64,000 nucleotides of DNA from Gaiellasilicea sp963763755 (lineage in GTDB: Bacteria; Actinomycetota; Thermoleophilia; Gaiellales; Gaiellaceae). Position 1 is the first letter of the stretch, and every line of letters starts with the position of its first letter. The position numbers and the translations under genes were made by a program. Positions 28,689-37,696 of this stretch are shown in pieces. Location: positions 1 to 64,000 of the forward strand of contig CAVXQE010000009.1 of assembly GCA_963763755.1 (NCBI GenBank), written 5' to 3'. Below the pieces are notes generated by a model that was given only the letters and a program-made list of their open reading frames with translations, did not search any database and was not told where the DNA came from.

Positions 28689-29524
28689 CGGTCGCCTCCT
28701 CGATCGCGCGCTTGCCGATCACACGCGCCAGATGCGAGCGGAATTCCGCACTCGCAGCGGTGTCGGTTGGAGGATCCGTCCCGTCCGCCATGTACGCAGC
28801 CGGATCGTCTTCGCCGGCGACGAGCGCCTTCTCCACCGCGGCCGCCCGCAACGGGGTGGCGCCCATGTTCGTGAGTGCGATCCGGGCGTCATCGATCTTG
28901 TCCGAGCCGTTGTCCTGGCGTACGAGCGCGGCGACGCCGACCGTCGCCCAGTCCTGGGCGCGCCGGTTGTACTTGAGGTACGACCAGCCGGTCCAGTTGC
29001 CGAGCTTCGGCACCCGGATCTCCGTCAGCATCTCCTGCGGCCCGATCGCCGAGTCGAAGACGCCGTGGAAGAACTCCGTCGCCTCGACGGTCCGCTCCCC
29101 GTCCGGGCCGGTGATCACGAACTCGGAGCCGAGCGCGAGCATCACCGCCGGCAAGATCCGAGGCCGGATCGCAGTGTGCGAGCGAGCCGCCGATCGTCCC
29201 GCGGTGGCGCACCTGAGGATCGCCGATCAGCCCGGCCGTGTGCGAGACGATCGGGCAGTGCTCCTGGACGAGCGGGTCGTCGCGAATCGCCTTGTGGCGC
29301 GTCAACGCCCCGATCGCCAGCCATTCGCCGGTGTCCCGGACGTACGAGAGCTCGTCGATACGGCCGATGTCGACGAGCAGCGACGGCCGCGTGAAGCGGA
29401 GCTTCAGCAGCGGGATCAGCGAGTGGCCGCCGGCGAGGAGCTTCGCGTCCTCGCGCGAGCCGAGCAGCTCGACCGCGTGCTCGGCGGACTCGGCGACCTC
29501 GTAGTCGAACGTTGCAGGGATCAT
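28681..29524 (-). CDS. coxM: Molybdenum hydroxylase FAD subunit (CoxM-like), one frameshift
   Basis: ATG 29524 overlaps the coxL stop (ATGA). FDYEVAESAEHAVELLGS, LLAGGHSLIPLLKLR and LVDIGRIDELSYV open the protein, followed by HRGTIGGSLAHCDPASDL; the AGGHSLIP and TIGGSLAHCDPASD blocks bind FAD. One extra base near 29157 shifts the frame; the rest reads PAVMLALGSEFVITG, EFFHGVFDSAIGPQEMLTEI and NRRAQDWATVGVAALV. The product of about 280 residues is the medium subunit of xanthine oxidase-family enzymes, carrying electrons from the 2Fe-2S subunit. It ends the coxS-coxL-coxM operon, which is the order seen for form II enzymes. Confidence 0.85.
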
Positions 29525-31878
29525 CGCCGTGCCTCCTCCAGCGCCCGCCACACCCGCTCGGGAGTGGCCGGCATGTCGATGTCGGTGACGCCGTACGGCG
29601 CGAGCGCGTTTGCGACGGCGTTCATCACCGCCGCCGGCGAGGCGATCGCCCCCGTCTCGCCCACTCCCTTGACCCCGAGCGGGTTCGTCGGGCTCGCCGT
29701 CTCGGTGCGGTCGAGCTCGAACGAGGGCACCTCGACCGCCGACGGAACCAGGTAGTTCGTGAGCGAGGACGTCAGCAGGGCGCCGTCCTCGTCGTAGATC
29801 GCCTCCTCGTAGAGGGCCTGCGAGATCCCCTGCGTGATGCCGCCGTGGATCTGCCCGTCGACGATCATCGGATTGATCACCTTGCCGACGTCGTCGACGG
29901 CGACGTAGCGGAGCAGCTGGACGTCGCCGGTCTCGGTGTCGACCTCCACCAGAGCCGCGTGCGCGCCGCCCGGCCAGCTGAAGTTCGGCGGGTCGTAGAC
30001 GGCCGTCGCCTCGAGCCCCGGCTCGAAGCCCGGCGGGATGTCGTGCGCGTGCCAGGCCGCGAACGCGAGCTCCTTCATCGTCACCGACTTGTCGCCGGCC
30101 GTGAACGTCCCGTCCTCGTAGTCGAGCTCGTCCTCGGGCACCTGCAGCTGATGGGCCGCGAGCGTGCGCGCCTTGGCGACGATCTTCTGCGCCGCCTGGT
30201 GGAGCGCGATCCCGCCGACCGTGAGGCTGCGGCTGCCGTAGGTGTCCATCCCGAGCGGGCTGACGGTCGTGTCGCCGTGCAGCACCTCGATCTCGTCGAC
30301 GCCGTAGCCGAGCTCGTCGGCCGCGATCTGCGACCACGCCGTCTCGTGTCCCTGGCCGTGCGGCGACGTGCCGGTGAGCACCTGCACCGTGCCGCTCGGC
30401 AGGCAGCGGATCGTGGCGGCGTCCCAGCCTCCGGCGACGTAGCGGATCGCACCGAGAATCCCGGACGGAGCGAGCCCGCACATCTCGACGTAGGTCGACA
30501 GTCCGATGCCCAGCTCCTTCGTGTCGCCGCGCGCGCGCCGCTCGGCCTGCTCGGCGCGTACCGCATCGAGGTCGAGATGCTCGAGCGCGCGGTCGAGCGA
30601 GGCGTTGTAGTCGCCGCAGTCGATCGTGAGCCCAGACGCGATCGTCGCCGGGAACTCGGTGATGAAGTTGAGCCGCCGTAGCTCGACCGGATCCATCTCG
30701 AGCTCGATCGCGAGCGCGTCGACCGCCCGTTCGATCGCATACGTCGCCTCCGGGCGGCCCGCGCCGCGGTACGCATCGGTCGGCGTCGTGTGCGTGAAGA
30801 CACCGGTGCACTCCAGGCTGTAGGCGGCGATGTCGTAGCAGCCGCCGTAGACCCAGGCCCCGAGCAACGGGATCCCAGGCGTGACGAGCTGCAGATAGGC
30901 GCCCATCGCGGAGACGAGCCGCACCCGGACGGCCGTGATCTTCCCCTCCGCAGTCGCGGCGAGCTCGATCTCCTGGAGGACGTCGCGGCCGTGAATCGTC
31001 GCGTTGAAGCCCTCCGAGCGCTCCTCGATCCACTTGACCGGCTTCTTGAGCCGGCGCGCAAGCGCGAGGCAGAGCGCTTCCTCGGCGTACACGTCGAGCT
31101 TCGAGCCGAACCCGCCGCCGACGTCGGGGGCGATCACCCGCAACCGGGCTTCGGGGACGCCGACGACGCCCGCGAGCGTGAGCCGCAGAATGTGCGGGAT
31201 CTGGGTGGATGACCAGAGCGTCAGCTCGTCCGTCCCCGGCATCTGGTGCGCGATGGCTCCGCGCGGCTCCATCGCGACGGGAATCAGGCGCTGCTGGCGG
31301 TAGTTGCGCTTCACCGTCACCTCGGCAGCGGCGAACGCCTGCTCCACTTCGCCGGCATCGAGCTTCCACACGTAGCACTCGTTGGTCTCGAGGTCGTCGT
31401 GGACGAGCGGAGCACCGGAGTCGAGCGCACGGCCGACGTCCGTGACCGCATCGAGCGGTTCGTACTCCACCTCGACGAGCTCCGCTGCATCCTTCGCGAT
31501 CTCCCTCGAGTCGGCGACGACGACCGCGACGCCGTCTCCGACGTGGCGAGCCTTGTCGAACGCCAGCGGGAAGTGCGAGGGCATCCTGATCTCTTCCGTC
31601 ACGGGCCAGGCGCAGGGCAGCGATCCGGCCCAGTCGGCGGCGAGCTCGGCGCCGCTGAACGCCGCGACGACGCCCTCCAGCTCGCGCGCCGCCTTCAGCT
31701 CGACGCTCTTGATCGTGGCGTGCGCATACGGGCTGCGCACGACCGACAGCCAGAGCTGGCCGGGAAGATTGATGTTGTCGATGAACTGCCCGTGCCCGGT
31801 GACGAGCTTGTTGTCCTCCTTGCGCGGCACCGAGGTGCCGACGACACGGCTGCTGGTACGGGTCTCGGTAGTGGCCAT
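29521..31878 (-). CDS. coxL: Molybdenum hydroxylase large subunit, CoxL form II type
   Basis: The gene is intact, 785 residues from ATG 31878 with a GGAGAGGA site upstream. It binds the molybdopterin cofactor: VAMEPRGAIAHQMPG, VIAPDVGGGFGSKLDVYAEE, YGSRSLTVGGIALHQA, SPHGQGHETAWSQIAADELG and GVKGVGETGAIASPAAVMN. The active-site loop reads AYRGAGR (about residue 367), the form II signature, not the AYxCSFR loop of proven form I CO dehydrogenases. Form II enzymes may oxidise CO slowly or act on other substrates such as aldehydes or N-heterocycles. No coxD/E/F/G maturation genes are next to it, which weakens a CO dehydrogenase role. Confidence 0.9.
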   Translation of the reverse strand: MATTETRTSSRVVGTSVPRKEDNKLVTGHGQFIDNINLPGQLWLSVVRSPYAHATIKSVELKAARELEGVVAAFSGAELAADWAGSLPCAWPVTEEIRMPSHFPLAFDKARHVGDGVAVVVADSREIAKDAAELVEVEYEPLDAVTDVGRALDSGAPLVHDDLETNECYVWKLDAGEVEQAFAAAEVTVKRNYRQQRLIPVAMEPRGAIAHQMPGTDELTLWSSTQIPHILRLTLAGVVGVPEARLRVIAPDVGGGFGSKLDVYAEEALCLALARRLKKPVKWIEERSEGFNATIHGRDVLQEIELAATAEGKITAVRVRLVSAMGAYLQLVTPGIPLLGAWVYGGCYDIAAYSLECTGVFTHTTPTDAYRGAGRPEATYAIERAVDALAIELEMDPVELRRLNFITEFPATIASGLTIDCGDYNASLDRALEHLDLDAVRAEQAERRARGDTKELGIGLSTYVEMCGLAPSGILGAIRYVAGGWDAATIRCLPSGTVQVLTGTSPHGQGHETAWSQIAADELGYGVDEIEVLHGDTTVSPLGMDTYGSRSLTVGGIALHQAAQKIVAKARTLAAHQLQVPEDELDYEDGTFTAGDKSVTMKELAFAAWHAHDIPPGFEPGLEATAVYDPPNFSWPGGAHAALVEVDTETGDVQLLRYVAVDDVGKVINPMIVDGQIHGGITQGISQALYEEAIYDEDGALLTSSLTNYLVPSAVEVPSFELDRTETASPTNPLGVKGVGETGAIASPAAVMNAVANALAPYGVTDIDMPATPERVWRALEEARR

Positions 31879-31890
31879 CTGTCCTCTCCC

Positions 31891-32352
31891 CTATGCCACG
31901 GCGGCCGCGCTCTGCACGGCCTCGACGATGTTCTGGTAGCCGGTGCACCGGCAGAGGTTGCCCTCGAGCGCGTGCCGGATCTCGGTTTCGGTCGGCTCCG
32001 GGTTGTCCGCGAGCAGGCTTGCCGTCGCCAGGACCATGCCCGGCGTGCAGTAGCCGCACTGCAGGGCGTGGTGCTCGTGGAACGCCTGCTGGATCGGATG
32101 GAGATCGCCGTTGTCGGCGAGACCCTCGATCGTGGTCACGTCGTACCCGTCCGCCTGGACGCCGAGCACAGTGCAGGACTTCACCGACTCGCCGTTCACG
32201 AGCACGGTGCAGGCGCCGCATGAGGACGTGTCGCAGCCGACGTTCGTCCCGGTCAGTCCGAGACGGTCGCGCAGCACGTAGACGAGGAGCTCACGGGGCT
32301 CCAGGTCGAGCTCGTGGCGGACACCGTTGACAGCAAGAGAGACGCGTCTCAC
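31891..32352 (-). CDS. coxS: Molybdenum hydroxylase 2Fe-2S subunit (CoxS-like)
   Basis: The gene is intact, 153 residues from ATG 32352, first in the operon. The plant-ferredoxin-like cluster ligands are in GCDTSSCGACTVLVNGESVK and SCTVLG. The second cluster, in the helical domain, has ALQCGYCTPGMVLATASLL and NLCRCTGYQNIVEAV. This is the standard small subunit of xanthine oxidase-family hydroxylases and passes electrons from the Mo site to FAD. Twelve bases separate it from coxL. Its promoter must lie in the 66-bp gap after smpB. Confidence 0.93.
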   Translation of the reverse strand: MRRVSLAVNGVRHELDLEPRELLVYVLRDRLGLTGTNVGCDTSSCGACTVLVNGESVKSCTVLGVQADGYDVTTIEGLADNGDLHPIQQAFHEHHALQCGYCTPGMVLATASLLADNPEPTETEIRHALEGNLCRCTGYQNIVEAVQSAAAVA

Positions 32353-32418
32353 AGTTGCCTCCTCGTCGGCGGTGGAATCGCCGCGAGCCTACTCCTCCCT
32401 CGTGGCGCGCGCCACCAG

Positions 32419-32883
32419 CTAGCGGCGGGACTTCACCGCACGCTCTATCTGGCGCTTCGACTCACGGTCTGCGATGTCACGGCGCTTGTCGCCCTTCTCC
32501 TTGCCCCGGGCGAGCGCGAGCTCGATCTTCACGCGACCGTCCTTGAAGTAAAGGCGCGTCGGCACGATCGTCTGGCCCTTCTCGCGCACCTTGCCGACGA
32601 GCGAGGCGATCTCCCCGCGGTGGAGGAGAAGCTTCCGGTCGCGGGTCGGCAGGTGGTTCTGGCTGTTCCCCTGGTCGTAGATCGCGATGTCGGCGCCGAT
32701 GAGCCACACCTCGTTGTCGCGGACGTCCGCGTAGGCCTGCGCGAGCGTCACGCGGCCGTCGCGCAGCGACTTCACCTCGGTGCCGGTGAGCACCATTCCA
32801 GCCTCGAAACGCTCGAGCAACTCGTAGTCGTGGCGGGCGCGGCGGTTCTCCGCGATCAGCTTCGTTCCGGTGGGTTTGGCCAT
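32419..32883 (-). CDS. smpB: SsrA-binding protein SmpB
   Basis: The gene is intact, 154 residues from ATG 32883. KLIAENRRARHDYELLERFE, GMVLTGTEVKSLRDGRVTLA and AYADVRDNEVWLIGADIAIY follow, then RDRKLLLHRGEIASLVGKV and FKDGRVKIELALARGKE; the basic C-terminal tail KGDKRRDIADRESKRQIERA is disordered until it enters the ribosomal A site. It binds tmRNA, whose gene is 4.7 kb away. Together with ftsE, ftsX and prfB it forms a block common in actinobacteria, here split by a SemiSWEET and a helicase gene. Confidence 0.96.
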   Translation of the reverse strand: MAKPTGTKLIAENRRARHDYELLERFEAGMVLTGTEVKSLRDGRVTLAQAYADVRDNEVWLIGADIAIYDQGNSQNHLPTRDRKLLLHRGEIASLVGKVREKGQTIVPTRLYFKDGRVKIELALARGKEKGDKRRDIADRESKRQIERAVKSRR

Positions 32884-32909
32884 CAGGCGATTGTAGGTAC
32901 GGTGCGGCA

Positions 32910-33173
32910 GTGGAAACCGTCCTCGCCTTTTCCGCGGCGACGTGGGGAATCGCGATGGCGGTGTCCCCCGTGCTCCAGATGCGCAAGATCGTTCATCACC
33001 GCTCGTCGCACGGGGTCTCGGTCGGATACATGACCGTGCTCTTCGTCGGCTTCCTGCTCTGGCTCGCGTACGGGATCGCGCTCGGAAACTGGGCCATGAT
33101 CGTGCCGAACATCGTCGCCGCGATCGTGATCGTGGCGACGATGGCAGTGACGATCCACTACCGCCGGCCGTAG
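32910..33173 (+). CDS. SemiSWEET-type sugar transporter
   Basis: The gene is intact, 87 residues from GTG 32910, divergent from smpB by 26 bp. It has three membrane helices: LAFSAATWGIAMAVSPVLQM, VGYMTVLFVGFLLWLAYGIA and MIVPNIVAAIVIVATMAVTI. The proline in the first helix (SPVLQM), the loop IVHHRSSHGVSVGYM and the NWAMIVPN segment are those of SemiSWEETs, which dimerise to form a sugar uniporter. The substrate is unknown. Its stop overlaps the convergent helicase stop by 16 bp. Confidence 0.8.
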   Translation: METVLAFSAATWGIAMAVSPVLQMRKIVHHRSSHGVSVGYMTVLFVGFLLWLAYGIALGNWAMIVPNIVAAIVIVATMAVTIHYRRP

Positions 33174-34790
33174 CACCTCTCGCAGAGGGCGAACCAGGGG
33201 GCGCAGCTCTGGCCGCACGACTTGCACCGGCCGACCGAGGGTGAGTTGACCTCGGCTGCCAGCTTCTCGCTCACACGGCGCGCCGCGGCCTCCTCCAGCT
33301 CGGCCGCCTTCTCGAGCGTCACCCCACCGACGTCCGGGTACTGGAGTGCGAACCAGCGGAGAATGCTCGCCGTCCGCGCGGTCTGCTCGGCGTCCTCGAG
33401 CGAGGCGTCGCGCAGGCGGCCTGGGTCGAGCAGCCACTGGAGGACCGGCCGCTGTGCGCGATCGCCGGCGAGTGCCAGCGCAAGCGTCGCGAGCAGCTCG
33501 ACGTTGTCCTCGTCGACCGGTGCGTTGATGAGCTTCCAGAGCTGCTCGAGCGGTAGCTTGCGGCCGCGCTCGAGCAAGCGGCGCTGCACCGCATCGAGCC
33601 GAACGAGTAGCGGGCCGATCGACTCCACCGCCAGCCAGCCCTCGGTCGCCCACTTGCGCAGCGCGGCCGAGTGCCACGCCCGAAGCGAGGCGGAAAGCTG
33701 TTGCGGCGAGTCGACCGGCAGGTCCTCGAGCCGCGGCCGCAGCCGCGCGGTGTCGACGATCCGGTAGCCCATGTGGCCGCCGGGGAGCTGCACGTGCGGG
33801 ACGAGCGCGGACTTGATCAGATCGGGGTCGGCGTTCGCCCAGACGATCCCCGTGAGGACACCGACGTGGCCGCGCTCGACGAGCCCGAAGCGGCCGGCAC
33901 GGCCGGCGATTTGCGCGATCTCCCAGGCGTGAAGGTCGCGCCGCTCCTCGCCGTCGAACTTCTGTGACTCGGCGAAGAGCAGCGTCTCGCAGGGGAGATT
34001 GACGCCGTGGCCGAGCACGTCGGTGGCGCAACAGACGGTGGCTTCGCCGTTCACGAACCGCTCGATCTCCAGCCGGCGGGAGGCAAGGGGCATCGCGCCG
34101 TAGAGAACCGCGACCTTCCCCGGCTGCCGGCGGTTGAGTTCGCCGGCGAGCGCGAGCACGGCACGGCGGCTGAACGCGACCACGACCGTGCCGGGCCGAA
34201 GGCTCTGGAACGAGACCGCGCCCGTCCAGTCGAGCGGCGCCTTGCGCTCGAAGAAGCGCACCTCGGCCTCGGGGAACGCGTTCTCGATCAGCGGCAGCGC
34301 CTCGACGGCGCCGAGAAGGAGGATGTGCCGGTACTCGCCCGCGAGGAGCAGCCGCGTCCAGGCCGAGCCGCGCTCGGCGTCGTCGGCCCACTGCACCTCG
34401 TCGAGGACCAGACACCTCACCCGAGAGAGGGGCCATCTCAGCCGTGCAGCAGATGATCGGAGCGTGCTCGTTCACGCGCTCCTCGCCCGTGACGAGGCCG
34501 ACATGCTCCGCTCCGAGCTGGGCGCTCAGGCGGCGATGCGCCTCCTGGGCGAGCATTCGGAGCGGTGCTGCGAAGACGCCGCGGCCCGTATCGGCGAGGA
34601 ACTCGAGTGCAGAGTGCGTCTTGCCCGAGTTGGTCGGCCCGACGTGCGCGACGACGGTCTCCGGCTCCGTGCGCCGGAACGGGAGGACGATCTCCGGCTC
34701 GGGGACGCGGATGTGCGCGGCGCGCCGCTGACGGCGTTGCCCGCGGCTGGGCCGCTTCTGGCGGCCGCGATGCTCGCGGCGAGAGGCCAC
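33158..34790 (-). CDS. Suv3-like superfamily 2 RNA helicase with C-terminal zinc finger, one frameshift
   Basis: A basic N-terminus (HRGRQKRPSRGQRRQRRAA) leads into VVAHVGPTNSGKTHSALEF (Walker A in the Suv3 form GPTNSGKT) and GVFAAPLRMLAQEAHRR and LVTGEERVNEHAPIICCTAE. One missing base near 34425 shifts the frame, after which MRCLVLDEVQWADDAERG (motif II, DEVQ) follows, then ILLLGAVEALPLI, RPGTVVVAFSRRAVLAL, VAVLYGAMPLASRRLEIERF, VCCATDVLGHGVNLPCETLL and QIAGRAGRFG (motif VI). After a helical region the end CKSCGQSCAPWFALCERCYG is a four-cysteine finger. Total about 544 residues. Suv3 relatives are best known from mitochondria and some bacteria. Confidence 0.82.
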
Positions 34791-34796
34791 TTGAAC

Positions 34797-35690
34797 CTAG
34801 ACCTGGAGGAAGCGGCGTATCGTGATGCCCGACCCGACCGCCCCGACGGTCAGGCCGACGAGGATGACGATCAGCGAGATGGTCGTAAACGACCAGGCGT
34901 CGACGCCCGCACCCGCGTCGAAATGGGAGCTGATTCGCTCGAGCACGACCGCCTTGCCGATCAGGAGGAGGAGCACCGCGATCAGCGATCCCACGACGCC
35001 GCAGATCAGTCCTTCGAGCATGAACGGGCCGCGGACGAACCAGTTCGTCGCTCCAACGAGCTTCATCACCTCGATCTCCCGGCGGCGGGAGAAGATCGAG
35101 AGCCGAATCGTGTTCGCGATCAGGAGCGCCGACGAGACGAGGAGGATGATCGTCGCGATCGCAAACGCGGTCGAGAGGACGCGAGCGACTGTCACGACAC
35201 GGGCTGAGACCTCGCCGCCGTCGTTGATCTTCTCCACGCCGGGTGGAAGCGTCGGCGTGCTCAGATTGTGGCTGATCGCCTTGATGTCGCTGCCGTCGTG
35301 CGCCGCGACCTCGAACGCGTCCGGGAGCGGGTTGCCGGGCAGGTTCTCGACGATCTCCGGCTGCAGCTTGCGCATGCGCTCGAGCGCCTCGGCCTTGGAG
35401 ACGAAGTCGACGCTCTTGACCAGCGGGTCGGAGGCGAGCTTGACCCGGACGGCGTTGATCTGCGCCTGGCTCGCCGGCTTGGCGCACGTCGACTCGGTGC
35501 AGAAGTAGACCTTGGTCAGGAGCTTCTCTTTCTGGTTGTCGCCGAACGCCTGCGCCCAGGAGCCGAGCGCGATGAACAGCCCCAGCAGGAACATCCCGAT
35601 CAGGACGGTCATCGTCGCTGCGATCGTGGTCGAGAGGTTCGCGCCGAGCGACCGGATCGACTCCGAGAACAGGAGCTTGAACTGCCTCAT
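34797..35690 (-). CDS. ftsX: Cell-division ABC transporter permease FtsX
   Basis: The gene is intact, 297 residues. Four membrane helices fit FtsX: LSTTIAATMTVLIGMFLLGL near the N-terminus, then VLSTAFAIATIILLVSSALL, GLICGVVGSLIAVLLLLIGK and TISLIVILVGLTVGAVGSGI. The large extracellular loop (about residues 55-165, TKVYFCTESTCAKPASQAQI onward) is the part that recruits cell-wall hydrolases. RLSIFSRRREIEVMKLVGAT is the coupling helix that contacts FtsE. ATG 35690 overlaps the ftsE stop (ATGA). Confidence 0.93.
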   Translation of the reverse strand: MRQFKLLFSESIRSLGANLSTTIAATMTVLIGMFLLGLFIALGSWAQAFGDNQKEKLLTKVYFCTESTCAKPASQAQINAVRVKLASDPLVKSVDFVSKAEALERMRKLQPEIVENLPGNPLPDAFEVAAHDGSDIKAISHNLSTPTLPPGVEKINDGGEVSARVVTVARVLSTAFAIATIILLVSSALLIANTIRLSIFSRRREIEVMKLVGATNWFVRGPFMLEGLICGVVGSLIAVLLLLIGKAVVLERISSHFDAGAGVDAWSFTTISLIVILVGLTVGAVGSGITIRRFLQV

Positions 35691-36370
35691 TCGCTCTCGT
35701 AGCCTCCGCGCCGTTCGTCGCGAGCAAGCCTGCCGTCCTCGAGCGCGATCACGCGCCGGCGCATCTTGTCCACCATCTCGCGGTCGTGGGTGACCATCAG
35801 GATCGTCGTACCCGCACGGTTGATCCGGTAAAGCAGCTGCATGATCCCGACCGAGGTGTCCGGGTCGAGGTTCCCGGTCGGCTCGTCGCAGATCAGGAGG
35901 GGCGGGTGGTTGACGACCGCGCGCGCGATCGAGACGCGCTGCTGCTCGCCGCCCGAGAGCTCGTCCGGCAACGAGCTCACCTTGTCGGAGAGCCCGACGA
36001 GCGAGAGCACCTCCGGCACCTTGCGGCGGATGTTCGCGTTGCTGTCGCCCTGGACCTTGAGCGCGTAGGCCACGTTCTCCGCCGCAGTGCGGTTCGGGAG
36101 CAGCTTGAAGTCCTGGAAGACGCAGCCGACGTTGCGGCGGAGGAGCGGCACCTTGGAATGCTTGAGCCGTGTGAGGTCGCGGCCGCCGACGAGAATCCGT
36201 CCAGAGCTCGGCTCGAGCTCCTTCAGGAGCAGGCGGATCATCGTCGACTTGCCCGAGCCGGAGGCGCCGACGACGAAGACGAACTCGCCCTTCTCGATCA
36301 CGAACGAAACGTCGTTCAGGGCGACGACGTTCGGGTCGTAGACCTTCGTCACGCCGTCGAACACGATCAT
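35687..36370 (-). CDS. ftsE: Cell-division ATP-binding protein FtsE
   Basis: MIVFDGVTKVYDPNVVALND at ATG 36370 matches the family start and gives 227 residues. FVVGASGSGKSTMIRLLLKE is Walker A, NVGCVFQDFKLLPNRTAAEN has the Q-loop, LPDELSGGEQQRVSIARAVV the signature, and LLICDEPTGNLDP Walker B; MVTHDREMVDKM carries the switch histidine. The frame stays open upstream to an ATG at 36529, only 17 bases after the prfB stop, which would add 53 residues of low complexity (Thr/Pro-rich); that start has no ribosome binding site, so the shorter form is preferred. It drives FtsX-dependent activation of peptidoglycan hydrolases. Confidence 0.92.
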   Translation of the reverse strand: MIVFDGVTKVYDPNVVALNDVSFVIEKGEFVFVVGASGSGKSTMIRLLLKELEPSSGRILVGGRDLTRLKHSKVPLLRRNVGCVFQDFKLLPNRTAAENVAYALKVQGDSNANIRRKVPEVLSLVGLSDKVSSLPDELSGGEQQRVSIARAVVNHPPLLICDEPTGNLDPDTSVGIMQLLYRINRAGTTILMVTHDREMVDKMRRRVIALEDGRLARDERRGGYESE

Positions 36371-36546
36371 CGTCCCCGCGATCGAGGCGTCGATCGGCAC
36401 ACCGTTCTGCGGCGCTGGAGTCTGGACCGTCGTTTCAGTCACGTCTGTCTGCAAGTTCTGATCAGCCACCGGAATCGAGGGGGAAGTCGGCCACACAAGA
36501 GCCGCTCCGGCATCTGTGGGAAGAACCATTCTAGCCGACAGGGTGG

Positions 36547-37651
36547 TTAGACAGCCTTCCCGGTCGCCTTTGCGAGGAGGTACTCGCGCACGAACCCGTC
36601 GAGGTTGCCGTCCAGCACGCCCTGGGCGTTGCCGACCTCGTAGCCGGTGCGGAGATCCTTGACGAGTTGGTAGGGCTGGAGCACGTAGCTCCGGATTTGA
36701 CTCCCGAAGCCGATGTCCTGCGCGGCGCCCCGCTCTTTCGCCAGCTCGGCCTCACGCTGCTCCTCCTGGAGCTCGACGAGCCGTGACTTGAGGATCCGCA
36801 TCGCCGTCTGCTTGTTCGAGGTCTGCGAGCGCTCGTTCTGGCACTGCACGACGATCCCGGTCGGAAGATGCGTGATCCGGACCGCGGAGTCCGTCTTGTT
36901 CACGTGCTGGCCGCCGGCCCCTGACGCCCGGTAGGTGTCGATGCGCAGATCGTCCTCGTTGATCTCCACCGCGCTGTCTTCCGGCAACAGCGGTGCGGTG
37001 ACGACCTGCGCGAATGCCGTGTGACGGCGGTGGGCGCTGTCGAACGGACTGAGACGCACCAGCCGGTGCACACCGCGCTCGGCCTTGAAGAGGCCGTACG
37101 CGTTCTCGCCCTTGACCGTCACGGTGGCCGACTTGAGGCCGGCTTCCTCGCCGGGGCTCGCCTCGACCAGCTCGGTCTGGAAGCCGCGGTCGTCGGCCCA
37201 GCGGAGATACATGCGCAGGAGCATCTCCGTCCAGTCCTGCGCGTCGGTACCGCCTGCGCCGGCGTGCACCGACACGACGGCGTCGCCCGTGTCGTACTCG
37301 CCGTTGAAGAGGGCGTCCTCCTGCAGGCGCTCGAGCTCTCGCCGGAGCGGCTGCAGCTGGGCTGCGATGTCGTCGGTCAGATCGGGCTCGAGCTCGAGCA
37401 GCTCGGCGGCATCGTCGTACTCGCTCTGAAGCCGTTCGTAGCGCTCGAGGCGCTTCGAGAGGCGAGAGTGCTCGGTCGAGACGGCGGTGGCTCGAGCCTG
37501 GTCGTCCCAGAAGCCCGGCTCGCCCAGCTCCTGCTCGAGCTCGGCGACGCGGGATGCTACCGCGTCGGGGTCAAAGGTAATCACGAACCCAGGCGAGCTG
37601 GGCTCTGATCTCTTCGAGCTGCTGGTCGAGCGGGATCGCGGTCTCGGACAT
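36547..37651 (-). CDS. prfB: Peptide chain release factor 2, with +1 programmed frameshift
   Basis: RF2 terminates translation at UGA and UAA. The first 26 codons from ATG 37651 (MSETAIPLDQQLEEIRAQLA then WVRDYL) end in CTT TGA C, and a +1 slip continues DPDAVASRVAELEQELGEP to 36547. The product is 367 residues, as expected. RLSPFDSAHRRHTAF holds the S-P-F stop-codon anticodon and GAGGQHVNKTDSAVR the GGQ catalytic motif; HAGAGGTDAQDWTEM is also typical. A frame without the slip would start elsewhere and lack the first helix. The gene heads prfB-ftsE-ftsX. Confidence 0.95.
37567..37582 (-). promoter_or_regulatory. Programmed +1 frameshift site of prfB
   Basis: On the minus strand the sequence is GAT TAC CTT TGA CCC, with the in-frame TGA at 37571-37573. 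CTT TGA C is the slippery site used for autoregulation of RF2: when RF2 is scarce, the ribosome slips from CUU to UUU and skips one base. The purine-rich AGGGGG stimulator found a few bases upstream in Escherichia coli is not evident here (the bases are TGGGTTCGTGATTAC). Confidence 0.88.
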
Positions 37652-37696
37652 GCGTCGATCGTAGCCAAGTGGCGGCCCCGGACAGGTTGGGCGGCC

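Noticed and set aside
28889..32221. A 1110-residue minus-strand open frame over the cox operon
   Set aside because: It is the shadow frame of intact coxL and coxS and joins coxM only through the indel near 29157.
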